Origin: Dactylorhiza incarnata
Lineage: Eukaryota > Streptophyta > Magnoliopsida > Asparagales > Orchidaceae
Direction: 5' to 3'
Length of the DNA stretch: 64,000 bases
NCBI GenBank assembly: GCA_033032865.1
Contig: JAWHQI010000734.1
Coordinates: 186,001 to 250,000, forward strand
Of this stretch, positions 1 to 10,773 are shown one piece after another (position 1 is the stretch's first letter; every line of letters starts with the position of its first letter). The translations under genes were made by a program, and so were the position numbers. A model generated the notes under the pieces. It saw nothing but the letters and a program-made list of their open reading frames with translations. It was not told the origin of the DNA and ran no database searches.

Positions 1-1337
1 ATAGCCAGATCCAGAAATATCCAATTTCGACTATTCATTCAGGAATAGATAGTGTCCGGCCGGCTTAAAATTCAACCCGGATCATATAGCCAGATCCAGA
101 AATATCCAATCTTTATAAAGGATGGATGATCCCGCCCGGTTTGAATACAACCCGGACAATCAGATAATCAGCTTTGGAGATATTCAACTTAGTTTAAAGA
201 CAGACAGATTCGCCCGGCCAGAACACAGTTCGGATAATCATATGACTAAATCTAAAAACATCCAACTTATTAAAGGATGGATAGATAGATAAAACCGTCC
301 GGCCAGAACGAGATCCGAGCAATTATATATATTAGTTCCAGAAATATCAATTTATAAAAGATGAATGGACCCGCCCGGCTTGAATGCCACCTGGGTAATA
401 GATGATCGGTTCCGGAGATACCTAATTAAAAATTGATAAGGTCGCCCGGTTGGATAACCACTCGGGTCATTATATAATTGCCAGGAAACATCCCAACTTA
501 TATCCAATCAGACCGTTCGGTTTAGATGTTCAGACCGCACGGTCTTAATATCATAACCCTTTGTTAGGGTAGACGAACACCTGCACCTGTTCTAACCAAA
601 TCTTCCTCGAATTGTTTTTATTCAAGAAACCATAAGAGGCAAATGCCTCCCTGTAGAGAGAATAAAAAAGGTATGTACAGACTCAAATGACCAAGTGGGC
701 AGGTGGGCCTCGGCGGCGAACATTACTTTCCTCAAGTGGTCATAAGAGCTGTAAACGACTCATCCGCTCTCTTGCCTAGGGTTACAAGCCGAGTTGATCA
801 ATTGGGCAGGTGGGCCTCGGCGGCGAACATTGCTTTCCTCAGAGAGATCAACTCAGTTGTGGGCCCAACTAGGCACCGTTTCGAGAGTACCTAAGAGTAT
901 TCGATGGTCACAGACTATGATGATCAGTTGGGCAGGTGGGCCTCGGCGGCGAACATTGCTTTCCTCAGAAAGATCATCAAAGCTGTAACTATATCCCTTC
1001 GGGGCATGATAGAGCTGACAATCACCTAGACCTCCCTTGATGCAGGGGTGTGTCAGATATCGGCCGGGATCCAAAATTCTGAAGACCTCCGCAGCGGAAT
1101 TGGCAAGCTACCACTACACGTGTGCGAAAACTCCCCGCATCACATGGTCTTGGTGGGTTTTACGCTACGACTACAATCCGAGGGGGTTCGAGCAGAATTC
1201 GGCGATATCTCAGAGGTTTGGGGAGTGAGATATGTATATTTACATTCACGATGTAGAGAACCATCAGACAAGAAGAGGTGTCAGTATAGGGCTTTTCATT
1301 TAATACCAAAAGAAATGTAGAGAATAAAAGAGATAAT
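1..1337 (-). other. 3' untranslated region of element A (partial)
   Basis: No gene is seen here. Read on the minus strand it follows the pol stop and matches 16393-17900 of element B. Two kinds of repeat occupy it. Three copies of a motif with core GAGGAAAGCAATGTTCGCC (plus-strand mirror at about 701-735, 811-842 and 937-969) lie about 110-125 bp apart. From about 1 to 560 there are imperfect ~80-bp units, each carrying a GC-rich inverted repeat of the form GCCCGG...CCGGGC separated by AT-rich DNA. The antisense genes seen in B, C and D would lie further left, outside the window. Confidence 0.8.
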
Positions 1338-4300
1338 TCAAGGATAGAATCGTTTAAGATCGTCACCGCTCCAGGTACGCGGGATGTCTTCCCCTTCACT
1401 GGTGTGGAGACGGTAGGCCCCGTTCTTTAATACTTCTTTGATGATAAAAGGTCCTGCCCAATTAGGATCCAGCTTTCCAACATTACCAGACCTGGCTGCA
1501 GCATCTACCTTCTTTAATACCAAATCACCGCTTGCGAACTGCTTTACTCTGACATTCTTGTCAAAATATTTTGCCATCCTCCTTTTAACTTCCTCCTGTC
1601 TGATAGTTGCCTCGTCTTGAAGCTCCTCGACCAGATCCAGACTATACCTCATAGCCTCATTATTTTCATCCATCCATGATTCTCCTCCCTCTTTTGCATA
1701 TATAACCCTTGGAGTGACCACTTCAAATTCTACGGGAACAACGGCCTCTGAGCCATGAGATAGCTTGAACGGCGTCTCCCCTGTAGCTGAAGATGGCGTA
1801 GTACGAAGAGTCCAAAGGATGGAAGGAAGCTGGTCCGCCCAATTCCCTTTTTGATTTAAGACCCTTTTCATCAAGAGCTGCCGGATTTGCCTGTTCGCTG
1901 CTTCCACCTGACCATTGGTCCTGGGATGATGTACTGAGGAAAATCGCAGATCAATTCCCGCCTGATCGCAGAAGCTTTTCATCTCGGAATTGTTGAACTG
2001 TGGACCGTTATCAGTAACAATTGCTAACGGAATTCCATGCCGGCAGATTACTTCCCCCCAGATGAAGTTTTTGACAATTTGAGTTGTTGTTTTCGCCAGC
2101 GCTTTTGCCTCAATCCACTTACTGAAATAGTCGATCATTACAAGGATGAAACGGCGTTGACCGCTGGCCATTGGAAAGGGTCCCATGAGATCCATTCCCC
2201 ATACTGCAAAGGGCCACGGCGCGGTTATCGACCTGAGCGACTGAGCAGGCAAATGTTGAAGAGGAGCGAACTTTTGGCACTGGACACATCGCCTGGCAAA
2301 TGCTTCAGCATCTTTCCTCATGGTCGGCCAGAAATATCCCTGCCGCAAGATCCTTTTCTCCAAAGTCTTCGCTCCTGAATGACTACCACACTCTCCTGAA
2401 TGAATTTCCTGAAGTATGATCGGAATTTCTTCTTCTGAGACACATCGCGCTGAGGGAGAAATCAGAGTTTTTCTATACAGGACTCCTGCCATCAAGTAGT
2501 AGTAGGCTGCCTTTCTTTTGAATCTATTTCTGTCTCTGATTGATGAATGAAACTCTCCTTTTGACAGAAACAATTCGTAGGGGTCTTTCCAGGAAGGATG
2601 CTGATCGATCTGCATGAACTCCTCTTCCTCTGTCTCATCTATTGCCGGACGAAAGAGTTCTGAGGTCACCCCTCCTGATGGAAGACCAAACTTTGACAAT
2701 TCGTCTGCCTCTTCATTCTGTGTTCTCGGAATGTGTTCGATAATGAAGGATTTGAATCTCCCAATTTCTTTCTTAGCTAAAAATAGATACTTTCTCAATA
2801 TCGGTTCTCTTGTTTCATAATTCCCTAGAACCTGCGAAGCCATCACAAGAGAATCAGTTTTCACATGAACGTGTTCTATCCCAAGCTCCTTCGCGAGCCT
2901 CAAGCCGGCCAAGAATGCTTCGTATTCGGCCTGGTTATTTGTAACTGAAAAGAAGAATTTGATAGCCTGCTCCAGCCTGATGCCATTTGGACTGATCAGA
3001 ACCACTCCGGCTCCCACGGAGTTTCTGCCAGAAGCCCCATCCACATAAATGATCCAAGCCAAGGGAGATTGCATTATTTGTTCTGGATTAGACTCCATCG
3101 TGTCTACCAAGAAATCTGCCAATACTTGTGCCTTTATTGCCGTTCTGGGAATGTATAATATTTCGAACTCGCTTAACTCGATTGCCCATTTGGCCAACCT
3201 TCCTGAATGATCCGGCTTTTCCAAGATGCTCTTTAGTGGATGGTCCGAGACCACCTGAATGGAATGAGCCTGAAAATAGGGGCGGAGCCTTCGTGACGAC
3301 ATGACCAAAGCCAAGGCTAATTTCTCCAAGATTGAATATCTAGTTTCCGCATCTTTGAGGATGTGGCTGACATAATATATAGGAAACTGCTTCTTTTTTT
3401 CTTCCCGCACCAGGACAGAGCTTATCGCATCTGGGCCCACTCCCAAGTATAAGGATAGTGTTTCCCCTTCGCGAGGGCTTTGAAGAAGAGGGGTTGAGGT
3501 TAACTGCTTTTTCAACTGTTTGAAAGCATTATCGCACTCTTCACTCCATTCGAACTTAGATCCTCCCCTAAGTGTTTTGAAAAATGGAGCGCTTTTATCC
3601 CCTGACTTGGAAATGAATCGGCTCAATCCTGCAAGCCTCCCCCCAAGTTGTTGCACCTCTTTCGGGTTACGGGGAGGGTTCATATCTAGGATGGCTTTTA
3701 CTTTATCGGGATTTGGTGCGAGGCCATCGGGAGTGAGAAGGTGTCCTAGAAATTTTCCTTTGTTGGCCCCAAACACACATTTCAAAGGATTTAGTTTTAA
3801 TTTGAACCTCTGCAGAGTAGCGAACGTCTCTACGAGGTCTTTCAGATGGATTGAAAAAGTTTTACTTTTTAGAAGAAGATCGTCTACATATACTTCAAGA
3901 TTTCTCCCTTTCTGTTTTTGAATACTGTGTCCATCATCCTCTGATATGTCGCCCCCGCATTTTTGAGCCCGAAGGGCATGACAAGATAACAATAACATCC
4001 ATCATTGGTAATGAAGGATGTATGCGGGATATCAGGTTTATGCATCTTAATCTGGTGATAACCAGAAAATGCATCTAGAAAGCTCATGAAATTATATCCT
4101 ACCGCGGAATCTACTAAAACATCTATCCGAGGCAAGGGATAGCAATCTTTGGGGCACGCTTTATTGAGCTTTGTGAAGTCCACGCACATGCGCCACTTCC
4201 CACCAGATTTTGGAACCATTACAATGTTTGACATCCACGTTGGATATTGAATTTCAGAAATAAAACCCGCTTTTAGGAGCTTGGAAACCTCCTCTCTGAT

Positions 4301-6954
4301 GGGCAATGCCAGCTTTGTTGCCACCTCCCTCTTCTTTTGTTGGATCGGCTTGAATTCAGGAGAGACGTTGAGGTGATGGCATGCTACGTCTGGATCTACC
4401 CCAGGCATGTCCTCCGCTGACCAGGCGAAGATGTCCAAGTTCTCCAATAGGCAGGAGGTTAGTTGAGCTTTTTCCTCTTCCGACAGCTCGGCGTTGATGA
4501 TCAGCTTCTTCTCTTCCCCTTCAGCAATGGGGACTTCTTGGATCTCCTGGGCAGGTTCCAGGTAAACTCCTTTCCGCTCTGTGCTTTCTTTGATTTCCTC
4601 AGGGAGCTTGGACACCTCATAGATGTCATTCTGAGCCTTGTGAAGTGGTGCCTCGGTGATCACATTAACTGTCTTTACATAGCATTCGCGAGCAACCCTT
4701 GGATCACTCCGGATCCGATATTGACGCCCCTCAGCGGCGAACTTCAAGGCCAAATGGAAAGTAGATACTACCGCTCTGTAAGCGTTCAGAATTGGCCTTC
4801 CGAAAATTGCACAGTAGCTGCTTGGGGCTTCCACCACCACGAAGTTTATCAGCTTTGTTATTCCCCCCAGCGATACCAAAAGCTTTACGCACCCCTCTAC
4901 TTCCTTCTTCTCTCCCGAGAAGCCATAGAGGGGCCCTTCCGTGGAGAGTAAAGACTTTCCAGTTTTAAGGGCTTCGAATGTTTCACGGAAAATGAGATTA
5001 ACTGAGCTGCCGGTATCAATCAGAATTTTGTGCACGGTGTAATTTTCAATAACCGCCTTTATCACCACTGCATCATCAAAAGGATTTGCATTTGGGGAAG
5101 ATCCTCTTGGCCGAAGGTAACGACCGCCCTTTCTGGAGTAGAAGTGGAGGCGACTGCCACTTCTTGCTTCGTAACTCTCCCGATGCTAGATTTCCGAGAA
5201 GATTCTACTCCTGCCCCACCATGAATGCAATAGACGTTGCCAAGAGGGCCAACGTCATTCACCTCTATACATTTGGTTGTGGGATGTATATCCCCATAGC
5301 AACCTGCCTCTTCCACATCAGCACACTCCCAGGTCACTTCGACCACTTCCTTCTTCTTCTCGGTTCGCGGCTCAACCGGGGTTTCTTGCCGAATCAACCC
5401 TCGGAGCTTCCCCTCTTTCAGGAGCTTCTCTATCAACCACCGGAAGGCCCGGCAATCCTCAGTCTGATGCCCCTCCTCTTTATGATATTCACAATACAAG
5501 TTAGGGTTCCGGTTGCGAACTTCTGATTTCAAGGGAGGAGGCCTCTTGAAGTCAGGCCTCTTTTGGAGAATCTGCACGACCTCGTTCATGGTGACGTTGA
5601 GAGGGGTGAACGACTCCTGAGATTCATCATATCGGATGGATGGGATAGTTGGGGATGGTTGGGCGATGTACTGCGGCAGATATACGGGCATTATTTGCGG
5701 AACTCCCACGGGTTGAGTGGGTGCGATGGCCAACGGCGGTTTCTGATCTTGAAACCGTTGATGGCCGAGAAATGGTTGTTTAGGCTTTAGATTCCTCCCC
5801 CTCTGAGCCCGGGGTTCGAAATCAGGCCGAGATGGATGATTGTAACGTTGCTGATGAGTTGATGCGGGATTAAACTGATCGTTATTGCTGAGCAATTTGG
5901 CAACATAACCAGGATTGGTCTTTTCTCCCCTGATAAATTTGTTAGCCAGACTAATCATCTCCTGGTATGTTTTTGGCTCCCTGATTTGAGCTTCAAATTT
6001 CAGCGGCCCCTCCCTAAGGCCATGCATCAGAGCGACCCTATACAACTCTGGATCGACGTTTTGCACCTCCATTATCTCCCTTTGGAAACGGTCGACGAAG
6101 CGGGCCCACGTTTCGTTTTCCTGCTGCCGTATCTCAAATAGGGCTGCCGGACCGTTCTTCCTCTTTTTTGAGGTAGAGAATCGAAGCAGAAATTCTCTAC
6201 GCAGTTCTGCAAAACATCTAATGGATCGAGGATGCAATCCATAGAACCATTCTCTGGCTTGTCCATCGAAGGACGTCACCAGGAGCTTACACTTAGTTGC
6301 ATCAGTGATGGTCCTCAGAGCAACAGCCGATTCAAACGCTTGAAGATGAATTGCCGGATCGGACTCCCCACCATATGTTGATAAGCGTGGTTCTCGAAAG
6401 TTATTCGGAGCCGGCTCTCCCCGGATCTCATCCGTGAAGGGAGAACTCTCCTCGGCATCCTCGTATAGAGAAAAAGCAGGGTGGTAGGGGATCTCTGCTG
6501 CGGTCATTTGCGGACAGGCCGCCTGATAGGAGCGGGCAGGTGCTCCGGCCGGGTAGGACTGGTAGGCGGCGACCTCAGGCGGATAGGAAAAGCGAGCGGC
6601 CTGAGAAGCCGCCCCCTGGAAGTCAAGGACTCGAGCCGGCATACGCCGCGCGGCCTCTTGGTAGAAATTCTGCCGATCCGCAGAACCTTCTGGTGGCGGT
6701 TGGGAGTGAGCGACCTGCGCAAATGGGTATGGAGGTGGAGGAGGTAGGACAGGGGTCATGGCCGGGTTAACCGCGGCCTGTTGGGGGGCTAACTGCTTGG
6801 TTAGCAGAGCTAGAGCCTGACTGATCGCGTCCAGACGCTGATCAGTTGCTTTCTGAGCCTGGTCGGCTTCTCTCTTAGTTCGCTCCAGAGCCTCCCACAG
6901 GGAGTCATCGCTATGATCGGACCGGTCTCTTGGAGGGAACTGGCGGTCTGACAT
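1338..6954 (-). pseudogene. gag-pol: Element A gag-pol polyprotein, two frameshifts
   Basis: Polyprotein of the Tat type, nearly identical in layout to the intact copy of element B. The start is the ATG at 6954 (MSDRQFPPRD), just outside the LTR. Gag core, CX2HX4HX4C zinc knuckle, DTGSS protease, YVDD reverse transcriptase, both RNase H domains and integrase are all present. The frame breaks twice by single-base deletions: near 5090, just before the protease, and near 3925, just before the YVDD motif. Otherwise no stop was seen, so the damage is recent. The breaks are not programmed frameshift sites, because element B reads through both places in one frame. The product would be truncated after gag. 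Confidence 0.92.
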
Positions 6955-7081
6955 TCTGAACCAAAGATTTCGCTGATAGTCCGCGATCTGAAGGCCGCGT
7001 GTTTCTGTTCGATTCAAAAGTGCGCTCACGAAGAAAATCGAGGGCTGCGGATTATCGGTTACTATTTGGTTAGAGAATTTA

Positions 7082-7145
7082 GACCGCTAGCAGCGGTCGA
7101 GGCCGGACTTCGCCCGCCGCGGCAAATGCCACTCTTGCGACGGGC
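7082..7145 (-). other. Conserved hairpin pair in LTR A
   Basis: On the minus strand, GCCCGTCGC...GCGGCGGGC with a 16-nt loop (7145-7112, one G-U pair), then GACCGCT-GCT-AGCGGTC (7098-7082). It is the equivalent of 10583-10646 in element B. Confidence 0.75.
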
Positions 7146-7295
7146 TTTCCTTTGATTGAAAAGTAGCGGTTACAAGTGCAGGAAAGCAGAAGCCGGCCGG
7201 TCAAACAGTTCGCAAGACCTGAAACTCGAGACCGGAGCTCCGACAAGCGAGCTCTCCGATTCGAGTGTGCGTGTCTTGTGAACAGTGCCGCCCCC

Positions 7296-7303
7296 TATTT
7301 ATA
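7296..7303 (-). promoter_or_regulatory. LTR TATA box, element A
   Basis: TATAAATA on the minus strand inside AGCCTATAAATAGGGGGCGG, the same context as in the LTRs of B, C, D, E and F. It is the likely RNA polymerase II promoter of the genomic transcript. Confidence 0.8.
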
Positions 7304-7841
7304 GGCTTGGGGGTCTGCCCGAAGGGGCAGGGATAAAATAACCTCCTGCCCGGGTACAGGAGAAACGGGCAGGCGGTGACGGGATGCATAGAGAAGAAAA
7401 AAGAAAGAGGCCGCGCGACCTGACGGCCTGCCTTCCCTACCCGTCTGACTTGAGGCTGAGGATACCGGGACTATGTCAATAATGCAGACCGCGCGGTTTG
7501 GAGATTGAGACCGCGGTCCGCCTTCTGGTCATGACTTAGCCATTTTTTACAAGGCAACTCGGATAGCCTTTGATCTGGAGCCTCGGCCTGTTCTTCGGGG
7601 CTGGAACCTCGAGTTTCTATGGGACAACCCGCGCGGCCTTCTAGCTGAGACTGCGGATGAACTTTTTGCCTTAGCTTTTGACGATCTTCTCCCTTTGGGG
7701 GCGATCCGGAAATGACACCAGGCCGCCCGACCTGGCCCTTTTTGAACTGGGAACCGCTGATCCCGGGACCCAGCGGCCTAACCCAGGAGTTCGAGCGGTC
7801 TGCTAATGGTCCACCCCGAGAAGCGGTTTTCCGGGCAAACA

Positions 7842-8005
7842 CAGCAGCTCGAGCAGGTAATGTCGGGAAGTTAAATTCTAATTGGGCCGGACCTTTCATC
7901 ATCAAGGAGGCATTAAAAAGTGGGGCTTATCGCCTCCAGACAAGTGAAGGAGAAGACATCCCGCGCACCTGGAGTGGCGACGATCTCAAACGGTTCTATC
8001 CTTGA
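7842..8005 (+). pseudogene. pol: C-terminal end of element C pol (integrase tail)
   Basis: The frame encodes the last ~54 residues of the polyprotein, including NWAGPFIIKE (GPY/F-like integrase tail) and the terminal DDLKRFYP, ending at 8005. It matches the ends of B (16392) and D (30879). It is cut off upstream by element A, whose LTR ends at 7841. An apparent reading frame starting at 7712 is a chance fusion of the LTR of A with this tail. Confidence 0.9.
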
Positions 8006-9756
8006 AATGTCTTCCTTACTTTTCTGCAGTTTTTTGAGATATTTTAATAAGAAGCTCCATACTGACACTTCTCCATGTCTGATGTTTCTTTTCTGCATAT
8101 TCTCATACATCAAACTCACTGAACCACAGAGACATCGCCAAGTTTTGCTCGAACCCCCTCGGATTGTAGTCATTAGCGTAAAACCATGAAGATCATGTGT
8201 AGCGGGGAGTTTTCGCACACGTGTAGTGGTAGCTTGCCAATTCCCGTGCGGTGGTCTTCAGAACCTTGGATCCCGGCTGATATCCGACACACCCCTGCAT
8301 CAAGGGAGGTCTAGGTGAATGTTGGCTCTATCATGCCCCGAGGGGGATATAATTACAGCTTCGATGATCCTTCTGAGGAAAGCAATGTCGGTATAGCCCC
8401 CGCGGCATAACCACACCTGCCCAACTGATCATCTTAGTCTGTGACTATCGAATACTCCAAGGTACTCTCAAGCGATGCCTAAGCGGGACCCACAACTGAG
8501 TTGATCTCTCTGAGGAAAGCAATGTTCGCCGCCTAGGCCCACCTGCCCAATTGATCAACTCGGCTTGTAGCCCTAGGCAAGAGAGCAGTCGAGTCGCTTA
8601 CAGCCCTTATGACCACTTGAGGAAAGCAATGTTCGCCGCCTAGGCCCACCTGCCCACTTGGTCATCTGGGTCTGTACTTGTTTCTCTTTATTTCTACAGC
8701 TCTTATGACCACTTGAGGAAAGCAATGTTCGCCGCCAAGGCCCACCTGCCCACTTGGTCATCTGAGCCTGTAGATTATCCTTTTTTCTTTATAGGAAAGT
8801 ATTCATCACTTGTGGTTTTTTGTATGAAACCATTCGGAGAAGGTGTTATTAAAGTAGGTACAGGTGCTCTTCTGCCTTAATAAAGGGTTGTGATAACTAA
8901 ACCGGGCGGTCTGAACTTTCAAACCGAACGGTCTGATTGTGTATAAGTTAGGGTATTTCTGGATAATTATATGGTCGCCCGGGTTGTATTCTAACCGGGC
9001 GGTCCTGACAATCTTTTATAGGCTGGGCATTCATGGACAATTATATGACTGTCCGGGTTGTATTCTAAACCGGGCGGGTTCATCCATCCATTATAAATTG
9101 GACATTTATGGAGCTAATTATATTATCACCCGGATCGTGTTCTGACCGGTCGGGTTTATTTATCCCTCTATTCTATTGAATTGGATATTACTGGATCTGA
9201 ATATATTGCTCAGGTTTGTATTCTAACCGGGCGGCCATTACATATCTCTTACAGTTAATTGGATTGGATATCTCAAGATCTAAATATCTGATCGCCCGGA
9301 TTATTCTTCAATCGATCGAGTTGAACTACTTCTTAAAGCAAAAAGTTATGATTCGTTATTTACATCGACAAGGATAAAATATATCTGAATGATAAGAAGC
9401 CGCCCGGTCTATATTATAGTCGCATGAGTCTATATGTTATGGTCCATATTATCAGAAATCAGACGTGTTGAGACCTAAACGAGTAATCGCACGGTTCAAA
9501 TATAGATCGTCCAAGATCATCAAATCATCACTTATACTCAGATCAGAGTAACCGCACGGCTAGAGCATAAAGAGCAAAAGGTGAAAAGAAAGAAAAGAAA
9601 CAAGACATCCGCCACAAGTAAGTAATACTGAAAGGTCGATCAAACAGGTAGAATTTCTATTCATTTCTTTAAATATTTTTGACAAAAGGTAAACCGCCAG
9701 GCTAACAAAAAAAAAAGACCGGCGGTTGTACAAAAATGAAGTTAAAAACAAAGACA
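8006..9756 (+). other. 3' untranslated region of element C
   Basis: No gene on the plus strand. Four copies of the motif GAGGAAAGCAATGT lie near 8374, 8513, 8619 and 8714; the first copy has diverged (the CGCCG part is altered). From about 8900 to 9500 there are ~80-bp units with GCCCGGGTT...AACCGGGC inverted repeats in AT-rich DNA. The end of aORF2 of C, on the minus strand, follows at 9757. Confidence 0.75.
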
Positions 9757-9887
9757 CTATTCTGCCGACTTCTTCTTCTTCTTGACAGGAGAAATCGAGT
9801 CCACATTGATATCGGGCGAATAGCCTTCACTTGATGTGGAAGAGTAGTCCGATGAATCGCTACCACTTGACCGCCCGGTCTTGCTAG
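9757..9887 (-). pseudogene. Element C aORF2, last part of exon 3
   Basis: Minus-strand tail of the antisense gene aORF2 of element C. It is a serine- and aspartate-rich stretch ending in a lysine run (KKKKKKSAE) with stop at 9757. It is the continuation of 24005-23651 and was separated from it by insertion of element B. GCTAG at 9883-9887 is repeated at 23646-23650 as the target duplication. Confidence 0.88.
9883..9887. repeat. Target-site duplication GCTAG of element B, left copy
   Basis: GCTAG directly precedes the LTR tip TGTTTGCC at 9888 and recurs directly after the 3' LTR at 23646-23650. The uninterrupted sequence in element D (around 32757, CTTGCTAGCAGAGCC) contains it once. Confidence 0.95.
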
Positions 9888-10425
9888 TGTTTGCCCGGAA
9901 AACCGCTTCTCGGTTTGAACCATTATCAGACCGCTCGGACTCCTGGGCTAAGCCGCTGGGTCCTGATATCGGCGGTTCTCAGTTCAGAAAGGGCCAGGCC
10001 GGGCGGCCTGGTGTCATTTCCGGATCGCCCCCAAAGGGATAAGATCGTCAAAGAGCCAAGGCAAGAAGTTCATCCGCGGTCTCAGAAAGAAGGCCGCGCG
10101 GGTTGTCCCATAGAAACTCGAAGTTCCAGCCCCGAAGAACAGGCCGGGGCTCCAGATCGAAGGCTATCCAAGTTACCTCTTGAAGATCGGCTAAGTCATG
10201 ACCAGAAGGCAGACCGCGGCCTCAATCTCCAAACCGCGCGGTCTGTATTATTGACTTGGTCCCGGTGTCCTCAGCCGCAAGCAAGACAGGTCGGGAAGGC
10301 AGGCCGTCAGATCGCGCGGCCTCTTTCTTTTTCTTCTTTGTGTATCCCGTCACCGCCTGCCCGTTTCTCCTGTACCCGGGCAGGAGGTTATTTTATCCCT
10401 GCCCGATCGGGCAGGCCCCCAAGCC

Positions 10426-10433
10426 TATAAATA
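10426..10433 (+). promoter_or_regulatory. LTR TATA box, element B 5' LTR
   Basis: TATAAATA followed by GGGGGCGG, placed about 290 bp before the LTR end. It should drive the genomic RNA that encodes gag-pol. Confidence 0.85.
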
Positions 10434-10582
10434 GGGGGCGGCACTGTTCACAAGGCAGGCACACTCGAATCCAAGAGCTCGCTTGTCTGAGCTCCGGTCT
10501 CGAGTTTCAGGTCTCGCGAACTGTTGACCGGCCGGCTTCTGCTTTCTCGCATTTGTAACCGCTTCTTTTCAATCAAAGGAAA

Positions 10583-10646
10583 GCCCGTCGCAGGAGTGGC
10601 ATTTGCCGCGACGGGCGAAGTCTGGCCTCGACCGCTGCTAGCGGTC
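10583..10646 (+). other. Conserved hairpin pair in LTR B (5')
   Basis: Stem 1: GCCCGTCGC at 10583-10591 pairs with GCGACGGGC at 10608-10616 around a 16-nt loop. Stem 2: GACCGCT-GCT-AGCGGTC at 10630-10646. Both lie downstream of the TATA box, so they are in the transcribed leader and also near the 3' end of the RNA. Stem 1 and its loop are the best conserved part of all nine LTR copies in the window, including those of unrelated-looking element G. Confidence 0.8.
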
Positions 10647-10722
10647 TGAATTCTCTAACTAAATAGTAACTGATAGTCCGCAGCCTTCAATTTTCTTCGT
10701 AAGCGCACTTTTGAATCGAACA

Positions 10723-10745
10723 GAAACACGCGACCTTCAGATCGC
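10723..10745 (+). other. Putative primer-binding region, element B
   Basis: Directly after the LTR end lies GAAACACGCGACCTTCAGAT. The same ~20 nt follows the 5' LTRs of A, E, F and G. It does not start with TGG, so it is not the usual complement of a tRNA 3' CCA end. Its complement resembles the anticodon-arm to T-arm part of a tRNA (inference from memory; not searched). Confidence 0.5.
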
Positions 10746-10773
10746 AGACTGTCAGCGAAATCCTTGGTTCAGA

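Larger units (their letters stand above)
1..7841 (-). mobile_element. Element A: Tat-lineage Ty3/gypsy retrotransposon, 5' two-thirds
   Basis: A minus-strand LTR retrotransposon whose 5' LTR closes at 7841 and whose 3' region runs off the left edge. Order on the minus strand: 5' LTR (7841-7006), leader, gag-pol (6954-1338), start of the 3' untranslated region (1337-1). It is closely related to complete element B and belongs to the same subfamily: LTR tip TGTTTGCCCGG and length 836 versus 835 bp. Its right flank, from 7842, is plus-strand pol sequence of element C, so A is inserted in C. CAGCA at 7842-7846 is the candidate target duplication; the partner copy is outside the window. Confidence 0.93.
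7006..7841 (-). repeat. 5' LTR of element A
   Basis: 836-bp LTR, TG...CA on the minus strand (tip TGTTTGCCCGG at 7841, end ...GAACA at 7006). It contains a TATA box at 7296-7303, a conserved hairpin at 7112-7145 and a palindromic stem GACCGCT/AGCGGTC at 7082-7098. The LTR matches both LTRs of element B along most of its length. Its U3 part carries many copies of the palindromic GC motif (ACCGCGCGGT type). Confidence 0.93.
7842..9887 (+). mobile_element. Element C, segment 1 (pol end and 3' region)
   Basis: Plus-strand Tat-lineage element, split twice. Its upstream part lies left of the window beyond A. This segment starts in the last ~54 codons of pol and runs through the 3' region into the last exon of its antisense gene aORF2, where element B is inserted at 9887/23646. 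It rejoins at 23646. Sequence resembles element D (28906-37925) much more than A or B. Confidence 0.92.
9888..10722 (+). repeat. 5' LTR of element B
   Basis: 835 bp, TGTTTGCCCGG...AATCGAACA. TATA box at 10426-10433; conserved hairpin pair at 10583-10646; AATCAAA just before the hairpin may act as a poly(A) signal variant. U3 is GC-rich with many palindromic ACCGCGCGGT-like motifs. Apparent reading frames inside it (9891-10430, 10256-10558) recur identically in the 3' LTR and have no recognisable protein. Confidence 0.96.

Noticed and set aside
1438..4951. Opposite-strand open frames across pol of A (and equivalents in B, D, E, F)
   Set aside because: Shadows of the pol reading frame in another frame, absent or broken in other copies.
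3884..5090. Programmed frameshifting between gag, protease and RT in element A
   Set aside because: Element B reads through the same places in one frame, and the changes in A are single-base losses in short runs.
9891..10558. Open frames inside LTRs of A, B, C, D (e.g. 22799-23481, 28060-28700, 37127-37720)
   Set aside because: They recur only as LTR copies, cross the TATA box and carry frame-breaking differences between LTRs.
10711..10773. Upstream start of B gag-pol at 10711
   Set aside because: It starts with TTG inside the LTR; the first ATG after the LTR at 10774 (MSDRQ) is shared by all copies.
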